From Gammaproteobacteria bacterium (GTDB lineage: Bacteria; Pseudomonadota; Gammaproteobacteria; Xanthomonadales; Marinicellaceae), in NCBI GenBank assembly GCA_030426065.1, contig JAUHZH010000002.1, positions 1-22,370 of the forward strand: DNA of 22,370 nucleotides, written 5' to 3'. Under the pieces are notes generated by a model. It was not told the origin of the DNA, searched no databases, and saw only the letters and a program-made list of their open reading frames with translations. Position 1 is the stretch's first letter, and each line of letters opens with the position of its first letter. The position numbers and the translations under genes are program-made. This document shows positions 7,557 through 14,842 of the stretch, piece by piece.

Positions 7557-8023
7557 TGAAAGGGAAACAAGTGATCATTGATGCATTGAATGAGTTGTTG
7601 GTTTATGAGTTGACCGCCATGGATCAGTACTTCGTCCACTCCAGGATGTATGAAGACATGGGCATCAACAAGCTGTACGAAAGGATTGACCATGAGTTTG
7701 ATGATGAAAAAGGCCATGCGGCGGTTTTGATTGAACGCATATTGATGTTGGAAGGGACCCCCGATTTGTCCAAACGCGATGGATTGAACATCGGTCGAAC
7801 CGTACCTGAAATGCTGCAAAGTGACTTGGACATTGAATATGCCGTCCAGGCCGCACTCAAACGGGTCATGGCGTTGTGTGAAACTGAACAGGACTACGTC
7901 ACACGTGAACAGTTGCTTCAGTTGTTGGATGACACAGAAACAGACCATGCTTATTGGCTAGAAAAACAATTGGGCCTGATCAAAATGATAGGCCTTGAAA
8001 ACTACATCCAATCACAAATGTAA
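7556..8023 (+). CDS. bfr: Bacterioferritin subunit, ferroxidase-type, haem Met lost
   Basis: A 155-residue Bfr paralogue that oxidises Fe(II) and builds the ferric mineral core. Ferroxidase ligands are all present: Glu18, Glu51, His54, Glu94, and Glu128/His131 (shifted by a one-residue insertion relative to Glu127/His130). Position 52, the haem Met in typical Bfr, is Lys, so haem binding should be lost or depend on the partner subunit. ATG 7556 overlaps the previous TGA by one base (TGATG) and has GGAG (7545-7548) seven bases upstream; ATG 7553 would add one Met. This is the mirror image of the upstream subunit, so a mixed 24-mer is expected. A strong intrinsic terminator follows. Confidence 0.92.
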   Translation: MKGKQVIIDALNELLVYELTAMDQYFVHSRMYEDMGINKLYERIDHEFDDEKGHAAVLIERILMLEGTPDLSKRDGLNIGRTVPEMLQSDLDIEYAVQAALKRVMALCETEQDYVTREQLLQLLDDTETDHAYWLEKQLGLIKMIGLENYIQSQM

Positions 8024-8035
8024 CACCACATTCCA

Positions 8036-8059
8036 GGGCAGTGTCTGCACTGCCCTTTT
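8036..8059 (+). terminator. Intrinsic terminator of the bfr operon
   Basis: A perfect 8-bp G+C-rich stem (GGGCAGTG with CACTGCCC) and a four-base loop (TCTG) are followed by TTTT. It lies 13 bases after the second bfr stop codon. Confidence 0.85.
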
Positions 8060-8116
8060 ACATTCTTTTAACTTATTGGGTGTTATCTTGAAGTATTACC
8101 AAATGACTATGACACC

Positions 8117-8716
8117 ATGCTTCATTGGATTTTACTGCTCACCACCAACACTTCCCCTTCAGACAGCCTTTGTGGGTTGAGCCAAGCCAGTCAGGAGTTG
8201 GCCGCATCCATCATCAACCACCCCAAACAACAAAGGCGTGAGCTCAATTGCAACAGCCAACTGGCCAAACTCGCTCAACAGCGGGCCAAAGATTTGGCTG
8301 TTTCCGGACCCAGCGACGTCACCCCCAATGAGTTTTTGATCAAAAATGATTTTCGCATTCCCAACTATTACCCCATCCATGGCAACCAAGTCGAAGCGGT
8401 TGCCAAAGGCACCCAAGCCTTTGAATACCTGACCCAAGACACCAAGCACAAACAACATGTTTTGGGGCAAGGTGAGTTTTTCAGTCTCCAAACAGAAATC
8501 GGTGTCGGTCATCACCAAGACGGGAACCCTGACACGCCCGATCAATGGGTGGTGTTCATTGCAGAGCCTTGGCAAGCCCCCACCATCAAATTCAAACAAG
8601 CACCGATCAAGCCCTTGAATGTTAAAACCAATTGTGGCTCAGGTTGGAAAAAAAGCGCAGACCGTGACTTGAAACGCAAGTGTAAAAAAATGGAACAAGA
8701 AACCAAGAACAAATAG
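8117..8716 (+). CDS. CAP/SCP-like (cysteine-rich secretory family) protein
   Basis: A 199-residue protein that I assign with moderate confidence to the CAP (SCP/PR1) superfamily. The order of motifs fits: an N-terminal helix with a Leu-x-Cys-Asn-x-x-Leu-x-x-Leu-Ala pattern near residues 43-53, a GNQVEAVAKG segment in place of GENIA, a HKQHVLG-like segment near 110-117, and DQWVVFIAEP as the final strand. The usual His of the SGH motif is not evident (SDVTPN occupies the area), so it is divergent. The N-terminus MLHWILLLTT could be a short export signal, but it is weak. The C-terminus is Lys-rich, with Cys173 and Cys189. The start has no good ribosome site; TGTTATCTT at 8081-8089 may be an extended -10. 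The function of bacterial CAP proteins is mostly unknown. Confidence 0.6.
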   Translation: MLHWILLLTTNTSPSDSLCGLSQASQELAASIINHPKQQRRELNCNSQLAKLAQQRAKDLAVSGPSDVTPNEFLIKNDFRIPNYYPIHGNQVEAVAKGTQAFEYLTQDTKHKQHVLGQGEFFSLQTEIGVGHHQDGNPDTPDQWVVFIAEPWQAPTIKFKQAPIKPLNVKTNCGSGWKKSADRDLKRKCKKMEQETKNK

Positions 8717-8752
8717 TTTCTTTTTATTCAACCACTCGCCCTGACGGGCAAC

Positions 8753-8782
8753 AAATGTCAGGTGTTGACTGCACCGGCATTT
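8753..8782. terminator. Possible imperfect hairpin between convergent genes
   Basis: AAATG and GGTG arms pair with CACC and CATTT around a seven-base loop, with a small internal loop. It sits between the stop codons of two convergent genes (8716 and 8804). Neither side has a strong T-run, so a role as a bidirectional terminator is only possible. Confidence 0.25.
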
Positions 8783-8803
8783 CTGGTTTCAGGTGTGTTT
8801 TGT

Positions 8804-9322
8804 TCAAGCCGGTTGGTGCTTAACCTGAAAGCCTGAAGTTTTTTCTACAGCTTCCCAAATGGCTTGGGCTTCGGCCCTTTTGCTCAACTTCCAAACACTG
8901 ACGCACCCTTTGTTCTTCAAGACCAGCTGAATAAGGAATGATTCTTTGGTTTGACCTTCATCATCCCATTCATCATGTTTGACCTGCAGGTGGCTGATGT
9001 CTTTGAACAACACCTGCTTGGGCTTGAACAGCTTGTTGTGTTTGATGTTCAAAGTGAATTTTTGAGTGAAGGCATCAATTTCTACATGGCCTTTGGCCCA
9101 AATGACCCTGAGCAAAACCAAAGTAACAAAAACCAGAAGGTGAAAATAAGATGATTCCAAGGCATCATCTGGCCGGTATTGGAATATGATCACCGAGACG
9201 AAAAGAAAAAAGAACCCAGTTTCAAAAGTGTTGAACCAACGTTTTTTTTGAGTTTCAGAAATCACCAACCTTTGATCTGGGTGGTGGGTGATGTGGTATC
9301 GAAAGTAATCAAAAAGTGCCAT
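8804..9322 (-). CDS. Two-helix membrane protein, unknown function
   Basis: A 172-residue protein I do not recognise. A short cytoplasmic-type N-terminus rich in His/Arg is followed by two hydrophobic segments at about residues 31-48 and 58-75. A C-terminal domain of about 95 residues has beta-like alternation (EIDAFTQKFTLNIKHNKLF, then VLFKDISHLQVKHDE), ending in an amphipathic helix (KRAEAQAIWEAVEKT). This layout is compatible with a bacterial PH-like domain on a membrane hairpin, but that is inference. The ATG at 9322 lies 12 bases after the DUF3144 gene, so it may be the last cistron of the ruv-tol transcript. It converges on the CAP-like gene. Confidence 0.6.
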   Translation of the reverse strand: MALFDYFRYHITHHPDQRLVISETQKKRWFNTFETGFFFLFVSVIIFQYRPDDALESSYFHLLVFVTLVLLRVIWAKGHVEIDAFTQKFTLNIKHNKLFKPKQVLFKDISHLQVKHDEWDDEGQTKESFLIQLVLKNKGCVSVWKLSKRAEAQAIWEAVEKTSGFQVKHQPA

Positions 9323-9334
9323 GGGTCCAATGAA

Positions 9335-9577
9335 TCAATCCTGATTTTCTTTGCCCCTTTTTATATAGTCATTGAGGTTTTCTACAAACATTTCTTTGAA
9401 TCGGTCGGTAAAAAACTCAATGATGACTTTTTTGTCTTTTGCTGCATCTTTTGCACAGTTGACGGCTTCAAATGCCGCATAGCGGGCTGCGGCATAACTG
9501 AAAGCTTCACTGGCATGTTGGATGTCTTTTTTCTCGGCATTGGCCAAATCAATGAATCGATCCGCCACATCGAACAA
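9335..9577 (-). CDS. DUF3144 family small protein
   Basis: An 80-residue acidic, helical protein matching the DUF3144 pattern: FDVADRFIDLAN, then a short variable stretch, AFSYAAARYAAFEA, a charged segment, and FFTDRFKEMFVENLNDYI. The family function is unknown. The start is unclear. The only possible in-frame start after the upstream stop and ahead of the conserved FDVADRF block is TTG at 9577. Immediately upstream the frame reads ATG-TGA-AAC-ACC, so a codon just after a plausible ATG (9601) is a stop. Another frame begins with ATGACGGATTCA at 9614 and would need a shift to enter this gene. It therefore uses TTG, or carries a small N-terminal lesion or sequence error. It follows tolB by about 50 bases, where pal would normally be found. 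Confidence 0.65.
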   Translation of the reverse strand: MFDVADRFIDLANAEKKDIQHASEAFSYAAARYAAFEAVNCAKDAAKDKKVIIEFFTDRFKEMFVENLNDYIKRGKENQD

Positions 9578-9626
9578 ACCCTCGGTGTCGGTGTTTCACA
9601 TGAATCCGTCATGATGTCTGGACACT

Positions 9627-10919
9627 TCAACGCAGCATGGGAGACCAGCTGGGTTCTCTGACATGACCATTGGCCAAAACCAAGTCGTTGGTGGTTTGTC
9701 CATCCACAGAAACGGCTTTGAGCAATCCTTTTCCTGCCGCCGTTTTGGTGGCATAGAGAACCATCGAACCATTGGGTGCGAAACTCGGTGTTTCATCCAA
9801 TTTGCCATTGCTCAAGCGCTGGATGGTGCTCGAAGGTCGGTGGTAAAGTGAAATGTTGTACTCGTTGTTGTTGCCATGCACCAAAGCCATGTATTGTCCA
9901 TCAGGTGAAATGCTGGCGCGGGCGTTGTAGTCGCCTTCAAAAGTCACGCGGTTGGTTTTTCCTGTGGCTAAATGGGTTTGGTAAATCTGTGGTTTTCCGC
10001 CGCGATCAGAAGTGAAGAAAATGGACTGACCATCAGGCGCCCATTCGGGTTCGGTATCGATCGCCCAGTGTTGTGTGATTTGTTTGAGTTTTTTGTCGAA
10101 CAAATTGATGGTGTAAATTTCTGGGTTGCCCGATTTGGACAAGGTGATCGCCAATTGCTTGCCATCAGGTGAAAACTTGGGGGCGCCGTTGATGCCTTTG
10201 AAGTTGGTCATCATGGTGCGACTTCCGGTGGCCAAATCTTGAACAAATATGGACGAGTTGCCTTGCTCAAACGACACATAGGCGATTTTTTTGCCGTCAT
10301 GTGACCAAGCCGGAGAAAGCAGCGGCTCTTTTGAACTGACCAATGCTTGTGGGCCATAACCATCGGCATCGGCAACGATCAGTTGGTATTCGATGCCATC
10401 ACCGCGATTCACCGCTGTGACATAAGTCAGCTTGGTCGAAAACACACCGGGGACACCCAAAACTGCCTCATAAATGCGGTCTGCGATGTAGTGGGCGCCA
10501 GCGCGAGATTGGCTGGCATCTAAAGGCAAGGTCAAAGCCAACAATTGCTTTTGATCGGCCACGGAAACCAAACGGAAGCGGACTTCGATGCGGCCATTGC
10601 CTTGGTGTGTGATGTCACCATATGAAAGAAAGTCTGCACCCAGCAAACGCCAAGTGCCGTATTTGATGTCCGAATCGGCATTGACCTGTTCCACCAACAA
10701 CTCTTTTGCAAGTGGTTTGAATTGTCCCGATCGGGCCAAGTCATTGCTGATCACCTCACTCATGTTGTCGGGTAAGGCGGGTCCATTGTTGGCAAAAGGG
10801 GCAACAGCGATTGGCAACGCACTGGCACTGCCGCCGTCGATGGTGATGTTCAATTGGGCCGTGGCTGTTTGCCACAAAGACAAGGCCGCCAGGCCCAATG
10901 TCATAATCGTTTTTTTCAT
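9627..10919 (-). CDS. tolB: Tol-Pal translocation protein TolB
   Basis: A periplasmic protein of the Tol-Pal envelope system, which helps constrict the outer membrane during division; it binds Pal and TolA. 430 residues, the usual size. A signal peptide (MKKTIMTLGLAALSLWQTATA) is followed by an N-terminal domain (to about residue 150) and a six-bladed beta-propeller marked by repeated motifs such as WSHDGKKIAYVS, FSPDGKQLAITLS, WAPDGQSIFFTSDRGG, SPDGQYMALV and FAPNGSMVLYAT. The ending PSWSPMLR is the typical TolB terminus, so the gene is complete. The start lies three bases after the tolA stop. Its partner gene pal is not downstream in this window. Confidence 0.96.
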   Translation of the reverse strand: MKKTIMTLGLAALSLWQTATAQLNITIDGGSASALPIAVAPFANNGPALPDNMSEVISNDLARSGQFKPLAKELLVEQVNADSDIKYGTWRLLGADFLSYGDITHQGNGRIEVRFRLVSVADQKQLLALTLPLDASQSRAGAHYIADRIYEAVLGVPGVFSTKLTYVTAVNRGDGIEYQLIVADADGYGPQALVSSKEPLLSPAWSHDGKKIAYVSFEQGNSSIFVQDLATGSRTMMTNFKGINGAPKFSPDGKQLAITLSKSGNPEIYTINLFDKKLKQITQHWAIDTEPEWAPDGQSIFFTSDRGGKPQIYQTHLATGKTNRVTFEGDYNARASISPDGQYMALVHGNNNEYNISLYHRPSSTIQRLSNGKLDETPSFAPNGSMVLYATKTAAGKGLLKAVSVDGQTTNDLVLANGHVREPSWSPMLR

Positions 10920-10922
10920 GGA

Positions 10923-11723
10923 TCAGTCTCCTTGGTACTGAAAAGTGAATTGTAGGCGTCGATCAAAGACTTTTTCAAATCCTTTGTACGGTAATGGGTC
11001 GGCTTTTTTGACCGCATTGATGATGGAATTTTTGACCACAGATGAGGCATTGCATGGAGACGCAATGGACACATCGATCACACCACCTCCTGGTATTTGA
11101 CTGACCTTGATTCGGCAAGTCAATCCTTTGGGTGTGCTGGCTGGACGTGCCCACTGACGGGTCACGGCTGCCTGAATGCTGCCAATGTATTGGTTCAAAA
11201 GTTGTGTCTCTTCGTTGGGTTGTCCTTTTTGGGTTCCAGCCACCGGCTGAGCCTCAACAGGTTCTGTCTCTGTGGGTTCAGTGTTTTCTTTGACCGGTTC
11301 GGGCTTTTTTTGCTCAGCGGCCAGTCGTTTCTTGCGCAGTTCTTCCAGTTTTTTCTGCCTTTCTGATTTCTCTTGGCGTTTCTTGTGGTCAATTTTTGGC
11401 TTTTGAACCACTGGCTTGGGTTCTCGTTTCTTCACCACCGGTTTGGGTTCCGGCTTTTTCACCACCGGTTTAGGGGGTTCTGGTTTTTTAGGTTCGGGTT
11501 GCTTTGGCTCTGGCTTCTTGGGTTCTGGCTTTTTGGGTGCCGGTTTGTTGTTTTTGGGCGGAGGGTTTTTCAGCTGTGACACATCAATGATTTCTGCTTG
11601 AATGCTGATGCCTTGTGGGGGTTTGATGGGTTCTGGATTGACCGACATGAAGAGCAAAGCCACCAAACCCACATGGAGGGCAACGGAAAAAAATAATCCA
11701 ATGGTTTGTTCTTTGATAAACAT
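10923..11723 (-). CDS. tolA: TolA, energy-transducing bridge of the Tol system
   Basis: An inner-membrane protein that spans the periplasm, energised by TolQ-TolR and contacting TolB/Pal. 266 residues, shorter than E. coli TolA (about 420). A single N-terminal transmembrane helix (about residues 8-27) is followed by a Pro-Lys-Glu-rich linker with repeated KPEP units (about 60-110), a short charged coiled coil (112-140) and an acidic Pro-rich spacer. The C-terminal TolA domain III spans roughly 172-266, with Cys203 and Cys224 probably forming its disulfide. The linker resembles that of TonB rather than the long Ala-rich helix of E. coli TolA. Its place between tolR and tolB settles the identity over TonB. 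It lies four bases after tolR. Confidence 0.92.
   Translation of the reverse strand: MFIKEQTIGLFFSVALHVGLVALLFMSVNPEPIKPPQGISIQAEIIDVSQLKNPPPKNNKPAPKKPEPKKPEPKQPEPKKPEPPKPVVKKPEPKPVVKKREPKPVVQKPKIDHKKRQEKSERQKKLEELRKKRLAAEQKKPEPVKENTEPTETEPVEAQPVAGTQKGQPNEETQLLNQYIGSIQAAVTRQWARPASTPKGLTCRIKVSQIPGGGVIDVSIASPCNASSVVKNSIINAVKKADPLPYKGFEKVFDRRLQFTFQYQGD
11394..11546 (-). repeat. KPEP-encoding tandem repeat in tolA
   Basis: This stretch encodes residues about 60-110 of TolA, with repeated KKPEP, KQPEP, KKPEPPKPVV, KKPEPKPVV and KREPKPVV units. The DNA shows the matching degenerate repeats of GGTTC-GGCTT on the plus strand. Such in-frame repeats can change copy number and so alter the periplasmic reach of the linker. 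Confidence 0.7.
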
Positions 11724-11727
11724 GTTG

Positions 11728-12138
11728 TTATTTCTGAATGGGGTCGCTGATCAATCCCACTTTCTTGGCTCCAGCCGCTTGTGCCACCGCCATGGCTTGA
11801 TACACTTCGCCATAACTGACGCTGCGATCGGCGCCAATCATGATCGGCAACTCTGGATTCACTTTGACAAACGCACTGAGCTTTTGTTCCAAAGTGGTTT
11901 CATCTATCAATTCATATTCACCGCCGATGCTGAGGTAAAAATCACCATTTTCTGTGACGTTGATGATGGCCGGCTCGGTTTCTATGGTGATGGTGTTGGC
12001 ATTGGATTCAGGTAAATTAACGTCCACACCCAAGTTCATCAAAGGCGTGGTGATCATGAAAATGATCAGCAACACCAGTGACACATCGATGTATGGCACC
12101 ACATTGATTTCGGCTTTGACTTTACGAGGTCGCCTCAT
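11728..12138 (-). CDS. tolR: TolR, ExbD-family proton-channel subunit
   Basis: An inner-membrane subunit that, with TolQ, forms the proton-driven motor powering TolA. 136 residues, typical. The N-terminus MRRPRKVKAEINVVPYIDV leads into one transmembrane helix (about residues 16-36) with the essential channel Asp18 (E. coli Asp23) in IDVSLVLLIIFM. A periplasmic domain follows, ending in the conserved AMAVAQAAGAKKVGLI region. The ATG at 12138 lies one base after the tolQ stop. Confidence 0.95.
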   Translation of the reverse strand: MRRPRKVKAEINVVPYIDVSLVLLIIFMITTPLMNLGVDVNLPESNANTITIETEPAIINVTENGDFYLSIGGEYELIDETTLEQKLSAFVKVNPELPIMIGADRSVSYGEVYQAMAVAQAAGAKKVGLISDPIQK

Positions 12139-12139
12139 G

Positions 12140-12808
12140 TCACTGTCCTATTTGGCGGTGCAGTATGGCTGAAAACTCTTCTTTGAAGGCATCGTATTGA
12201 CCATAAATGCGCTCCACTTTGTCGCTGAACCGGTTGTAGTAAATCACCGCTGGAATCGCCGCAAACAAGCCCATGGCCGTTGCAATCAGGGCTTCAGAAA
12301 TACCTGGTGCCACCAAAGCAATGGTCGCCTGTGTCACGTCGGACAAGGCGTGGAAGGACAGCATGATGCCAATCACCGTGCCAAACAAACCAATGTATGG
12401 GCTGGTGGATCCTATGGTCGCCAGTATCGGAAGGTGGCTTTCCAAATTGTCCACTTCTCGACTCAATGCCACTCGCATCGAACGGTCAACACCGTCGATT
12501 GAACTGACCATACCGGCGGTGGACGTTTTCAGTCTTTGAAATTCTTTGAAACCGGACACAAAGATGCGCTCCATACCGGTGTTGTTTTCTTTGGACAGTT
12601 TGTCATACAAACGATTCAAATCCACACCCGACCAAAAATGCTCTTCAAACTTTTTCCCTCGGCTTTGTGCGCTGGCCAATACACGACCTTTGGCAAAAAT
12701 GATCAACCAGGACCATACCGAAGCCAAAATCAATATCAACATCACCACTTTAACGGGCATCGAAGCACTCATGATGATTTCAAAATAAAAGTTGGTGCTG
12801 TCGTTCAA
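12140..12808 (-). CDS. tolQ: TolQ, ExbB/MotA-family proton-channel subunit
   Basis: An inner-membrane protein with three predicted helices (about residues 13-37, 125-155 and 160-190) that forms the stator-like channel with TolR. 222 residues, close to E. coli TolQ (230). Family landmarks are FWSGVDLNRLY, ERIFVSGFKEF, LPILATIGSTSPYIGLFGTVIGIM and APGISEALIATAMGLFAAIPAVIYYN. It uses a TTG start: AGGAG (12817-12821 on the complement) lies eight bases upstream, the N-terminus then aligns with the family, and TTGA overlaps the ybgC stop. The first internal ATG would remove 12 residues and has no such site. Confidence 0.95.
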   Translation of the reverse strand: MNDSTNFYFEIIMSASMPVKVVMLILILASVWSWLIIFAKGRVLASAQSRGKKFEEHFWSGVDLNRLYDKLSKENNTGMERIFVSGFKEFQRLKTSTAGMVSSIDGVDRSMRVALSREVDNLESHLPILATIGSTSPYIGLFGTVIGIMLSFHALSDVTQATIALVAPGISEALIATAMGLFAAIPAVIYYNRFSDKVERIYGQYDAFKEEFSAILHRQIGQ

Positions 12809-13206
12809 AACAATAACTCCTGTATCAAATGTTGTGGGAAAGGGGTGGGCCTGAAGGCATCGGCTTTTAAACTGGCCACTTTGACCGTTGCTTTGGCCAA
12901 CAATTGATCACCACAATACATGGTTTGGTGAATGATCATGCTGGCCCTTTTGTGACTGGTCGGTTGACAAGTGACCGTCAACAAATCATCCAGTCGGGCT
13001 GGCCTGATGAAGTCAATGTCCATTTTACTGATGGCCAAAACAATGTTTTCCTTTTGGCTCATGCGGCTTTGTTCCAAGCCCTTGCTTCGCAGCCATTCGG
13101 TTCGGGTGCGTTCAAAAAAATTCAAGTAGTTGGCGTGGTAAACCACACCACCGGCATCGGTGTCTTCGTAATAAACACGGAATTGGTGTTGGTAAGTATC
13201 CATCAT
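12805..13206 (-). CDS. ybgC: YbgC-type acyl-CoA thioesterase
   Basis: A hotdog-fold acyl-CoA thioesterase of 133 residues; the E. coli homologue associates with acyl carrier protein and phospholipid enzymes and is the first gene of the tol cluster. The signature YYEDTDAGGVVYHANYLNFFERTRTEWLR occupies residues about 12-40 and includes the catalytic Asp; FIRPARLDDLLTV and HQTMYCGDQLLAKATVKVA follow as expected. The start overlaps the ruvB stop as ATGA (13206), with a second ATG at 13203. No ribosome site is seen, so it is probably translated by coupling. It links the ruv genes to the tol genes in one transcript. Confidence 0.93.
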   Translation of the reverse strand: MMDTYQHQFRVYYEDTDAGGVVYHANYLNFFERTRTEWLRSKGLEQSRMSQKENIVLAISKMDIDFIRPARLDDLLTVTCQPTSHKRASMIIHQTMYCGDQLLAKATVKVASLKADAFRPTPFPQHLIQELLF

Positions 13207-14240
13207 TCAAACAAATCTTGGTTGATTTGGGCTTTGGGGGCTTTTAAACCCATCACTTGCCACGTTTTGGCTGTCGCAATGCGGCCACGAGCCGTTCTCG
13301 CAATCAGACCCTGTTGTATCAGGTAAGGTTCAATCACATCTTCAACCGTACCCCGCTCTTCACTCATGGCTGCTGCCAATGAGTTGATTCCCACAGGGCC
13401 CCCTTCAAATTGTGTGCACAAAATGTCCAACAAGCGCCGATCCATGTCATCCAATCCCCGGCCATCCACTTGTAACATGTCCATGGCACCGGAAGCCATG
13501 CCTTGGGTGATCACGCCTTCACCCTTAACCTCGGCATAATCCCTCACCCGCCTGAGCAGGCGGTTGGCTATCCTTGGCGTCCCCCTTGATCGTTTGGCGA
13601 CTTCTTGACACCCCGAAACTTCGGCCTCAATGTTCAGTATCTTCGCCGAACGTGCAACGATTTGTGTTAACTCGTCGGTTTCGTAAAACTGCAACCTTTG
13701 AACAATACCAAAGCGATCCCTGAGTGGAGAAGTCAACAAGCCCGCCCGAGTGGTGGCACCCACCAAGGTGAACGGCGGCAAATCCAGTTTGATTGAACGG
13801 GCTGCAGGCCCTTCTCCAATCATGATGTCGATTTGGAAATCTTCCATTGCTGGATACAACACTTCTTCAACCACGGGTGAGAGGCGGTGGATTTCATCAA
13901 TGAACAACACGTCGTGCGGCTGAAGGTTGGTCAGTAAAGCGGCCAAGTCACCGGCTTTTTCAAGCACTGGACCCGATGTTTGGCGCATTTGCACACCCAT
14001 TTCATTGGCAATCACATGCGCCATGGTTGTTTTACCCAAACCGGGCGGGCCAAAGATCAACACATGATCCAGGGCATCGCCCCTTTTTTTTGCCGCTTCA
14101 ATGAACAGCGACATTTGTTCTTTAACCGCTTTCTGGCCCAGATATTCATTCAGGTTTTGTGGCCTGATGCTGGCTTCAATCAACGACTCTTGGCTGCTTT
14201 CATGATCAGCGGACATCAATCGATCGGGGTTGAATTCCAT
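13203..14240 (-). CDS. ruvB: RuvB Holliday-junction branch-migration ATPase
   Basis: The AAA+ motor that, loaded by RuvA, drives branch migration of Holliday junctions. 345 residues. N-terminus MEFNPDRL leads to SIRPQNLNEYLGQ. Walker A GPPGLGKTT is at residues 64-72, Walker B LFIDEIHRLS follows, then sensor and arginine-finger segments (VGATTRAGLLTSPLRDRFG) and the C-terminal winged helix with IEPYLIQQGLIARTARGR. ATG 14240 overlaps the ruvA stop by one base (TGATG) and has a GAGGGGG ribosome site five bases upstream; a GTG at 14243 is possible but sits too close to that site. Order ruvC-ruvA-ruvB is as in many gammaproteobacteria. Confidence 0.97.
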   Translation of the reverse strand: MEFNPDRLMSADHESSQESLIEASIRPQNLNEYLGQKAVKEQMSLFIEAAKKRGDALDHVLIFGPPGLGKTTMAHVIANEMGVQMRQTSGPVLEKAGDLAALLTNLQPHDVLFIDEIHRLSPVVEEVLYPAMEDFQIDIMIGEGPAARSIKLDLPPFTLVGATTRAGLLTSPLRDRFGIVQRLQFYETDELTQIVARSAKILNIEAEVSGCQEVAKRSRGTPRIANRLLRRVRDYAEVKGEGVITQGMASGAMDMLQVDGRGLDDMDRRLLDILCTQFEGGPVGINSLAAAMSEERGTVEDVIEPYLIQQGLIARTARGRIATAKTWQVMGLKAPKAQINQDLFE

Positions 14241-14842
14241 CACTGCCCCCTCGCCTGTAAACAGGTTCTGATGATGTCTTCAACCGACATGTCGTCGGTG
14301 GCCACTTTTTTGACCATTTGGATGGCTTCTTGAGGTTTGAAACCCAAGGCTTGAAGCGCCGCTTCTGCTTCACTGTGTTTGCCAAATTGGCTGGCCTGTG
14401 GTGCGCCGTGGTTCGATTCACCGGCTGTCATGGCATCGACATCGACCTTGTCCTTCATTTCGATGATCAACCGTTGCGCTGTTTTCTTTCCAATGCCTGG
14501 CACTTTACAAATGGCGGTGACGTTTTGTTCTTGAATCACTTGGGAAAACTCGGCTGAACTCATGGTCGACAAGATAGCCAATGCCGATTTGGCGCCTATG
14601 CCGTTGACTTTGAGTAAGGACCTGAACAGGTCCCTTTGGGCAAAGCTCCTGAATCCATACAGCGTGGACGCATCTTCCCTGACCAAATGATGGATCACCA
14701 ATGTCATTTCACCACCTTTATCAGGCAACTCGAAAAACACCGAAGTGGGTAACTCCACTTCATAGCCCACACCTTGAACATCGACAATCACATGTGCAGG
14801 TGGTTCACTGTGCACCAATTGTCCTTGTAACCTCCCTATCAC
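14240..14842 (-). CDS. ruvA: RuvA Holliday-junction recognition protein
   Basis: A tetramer that binds the four-way junction and recruits RuvB. 200 residues, typical. A GTG start at 14842 gives (M)IGRLQGQLV, the expected N-terminus. GGAGG lies nine bases upstream, inside the end of ruvC, and the GTG directly follows the ruvC TAA. Family motifs are VQGVGYEVELP, LVREDASTLYGF, VNGIGAKSALAIL and KVPGIGKKTAQRLIIEMKD, which include the two helix-hairpin-helix elements. The C-terminal domain (ALQALGFKPQEAIQMV) contacts RuvB. Confidence 0.96.
   Translation of the reverse strand: MIGRLQGQLVHSEPPAHVIVDVQGVGYEVELPTSVFFELPDKGGEMTLVIHHLVREDASTLYGFRSFAQRDLFRSLLKVNGIGAKSALAILSTMSSAEFSQVIQEQNVTAICKVPGIGKKTAQRLIIEMKDKVDVDAMTAGESNHGAPQASQFGKHSEAEAALQALGFKPQEAIQMVKKVATDDMSVEDIIRTCLQARGQ

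Noticed and set aside
11394..11546. Short repeats as a CRISPR-like array
   Set aside because: Units are degenerate codon repeats in frame within tolA, with no regular unique spacers.
11373..11601. Gly/Phe-rich plus-strand frames opposite tolA
   Set aside because: These are reverse-complement readings of the KPEP repeat, which makes low-complexity protein automatically.
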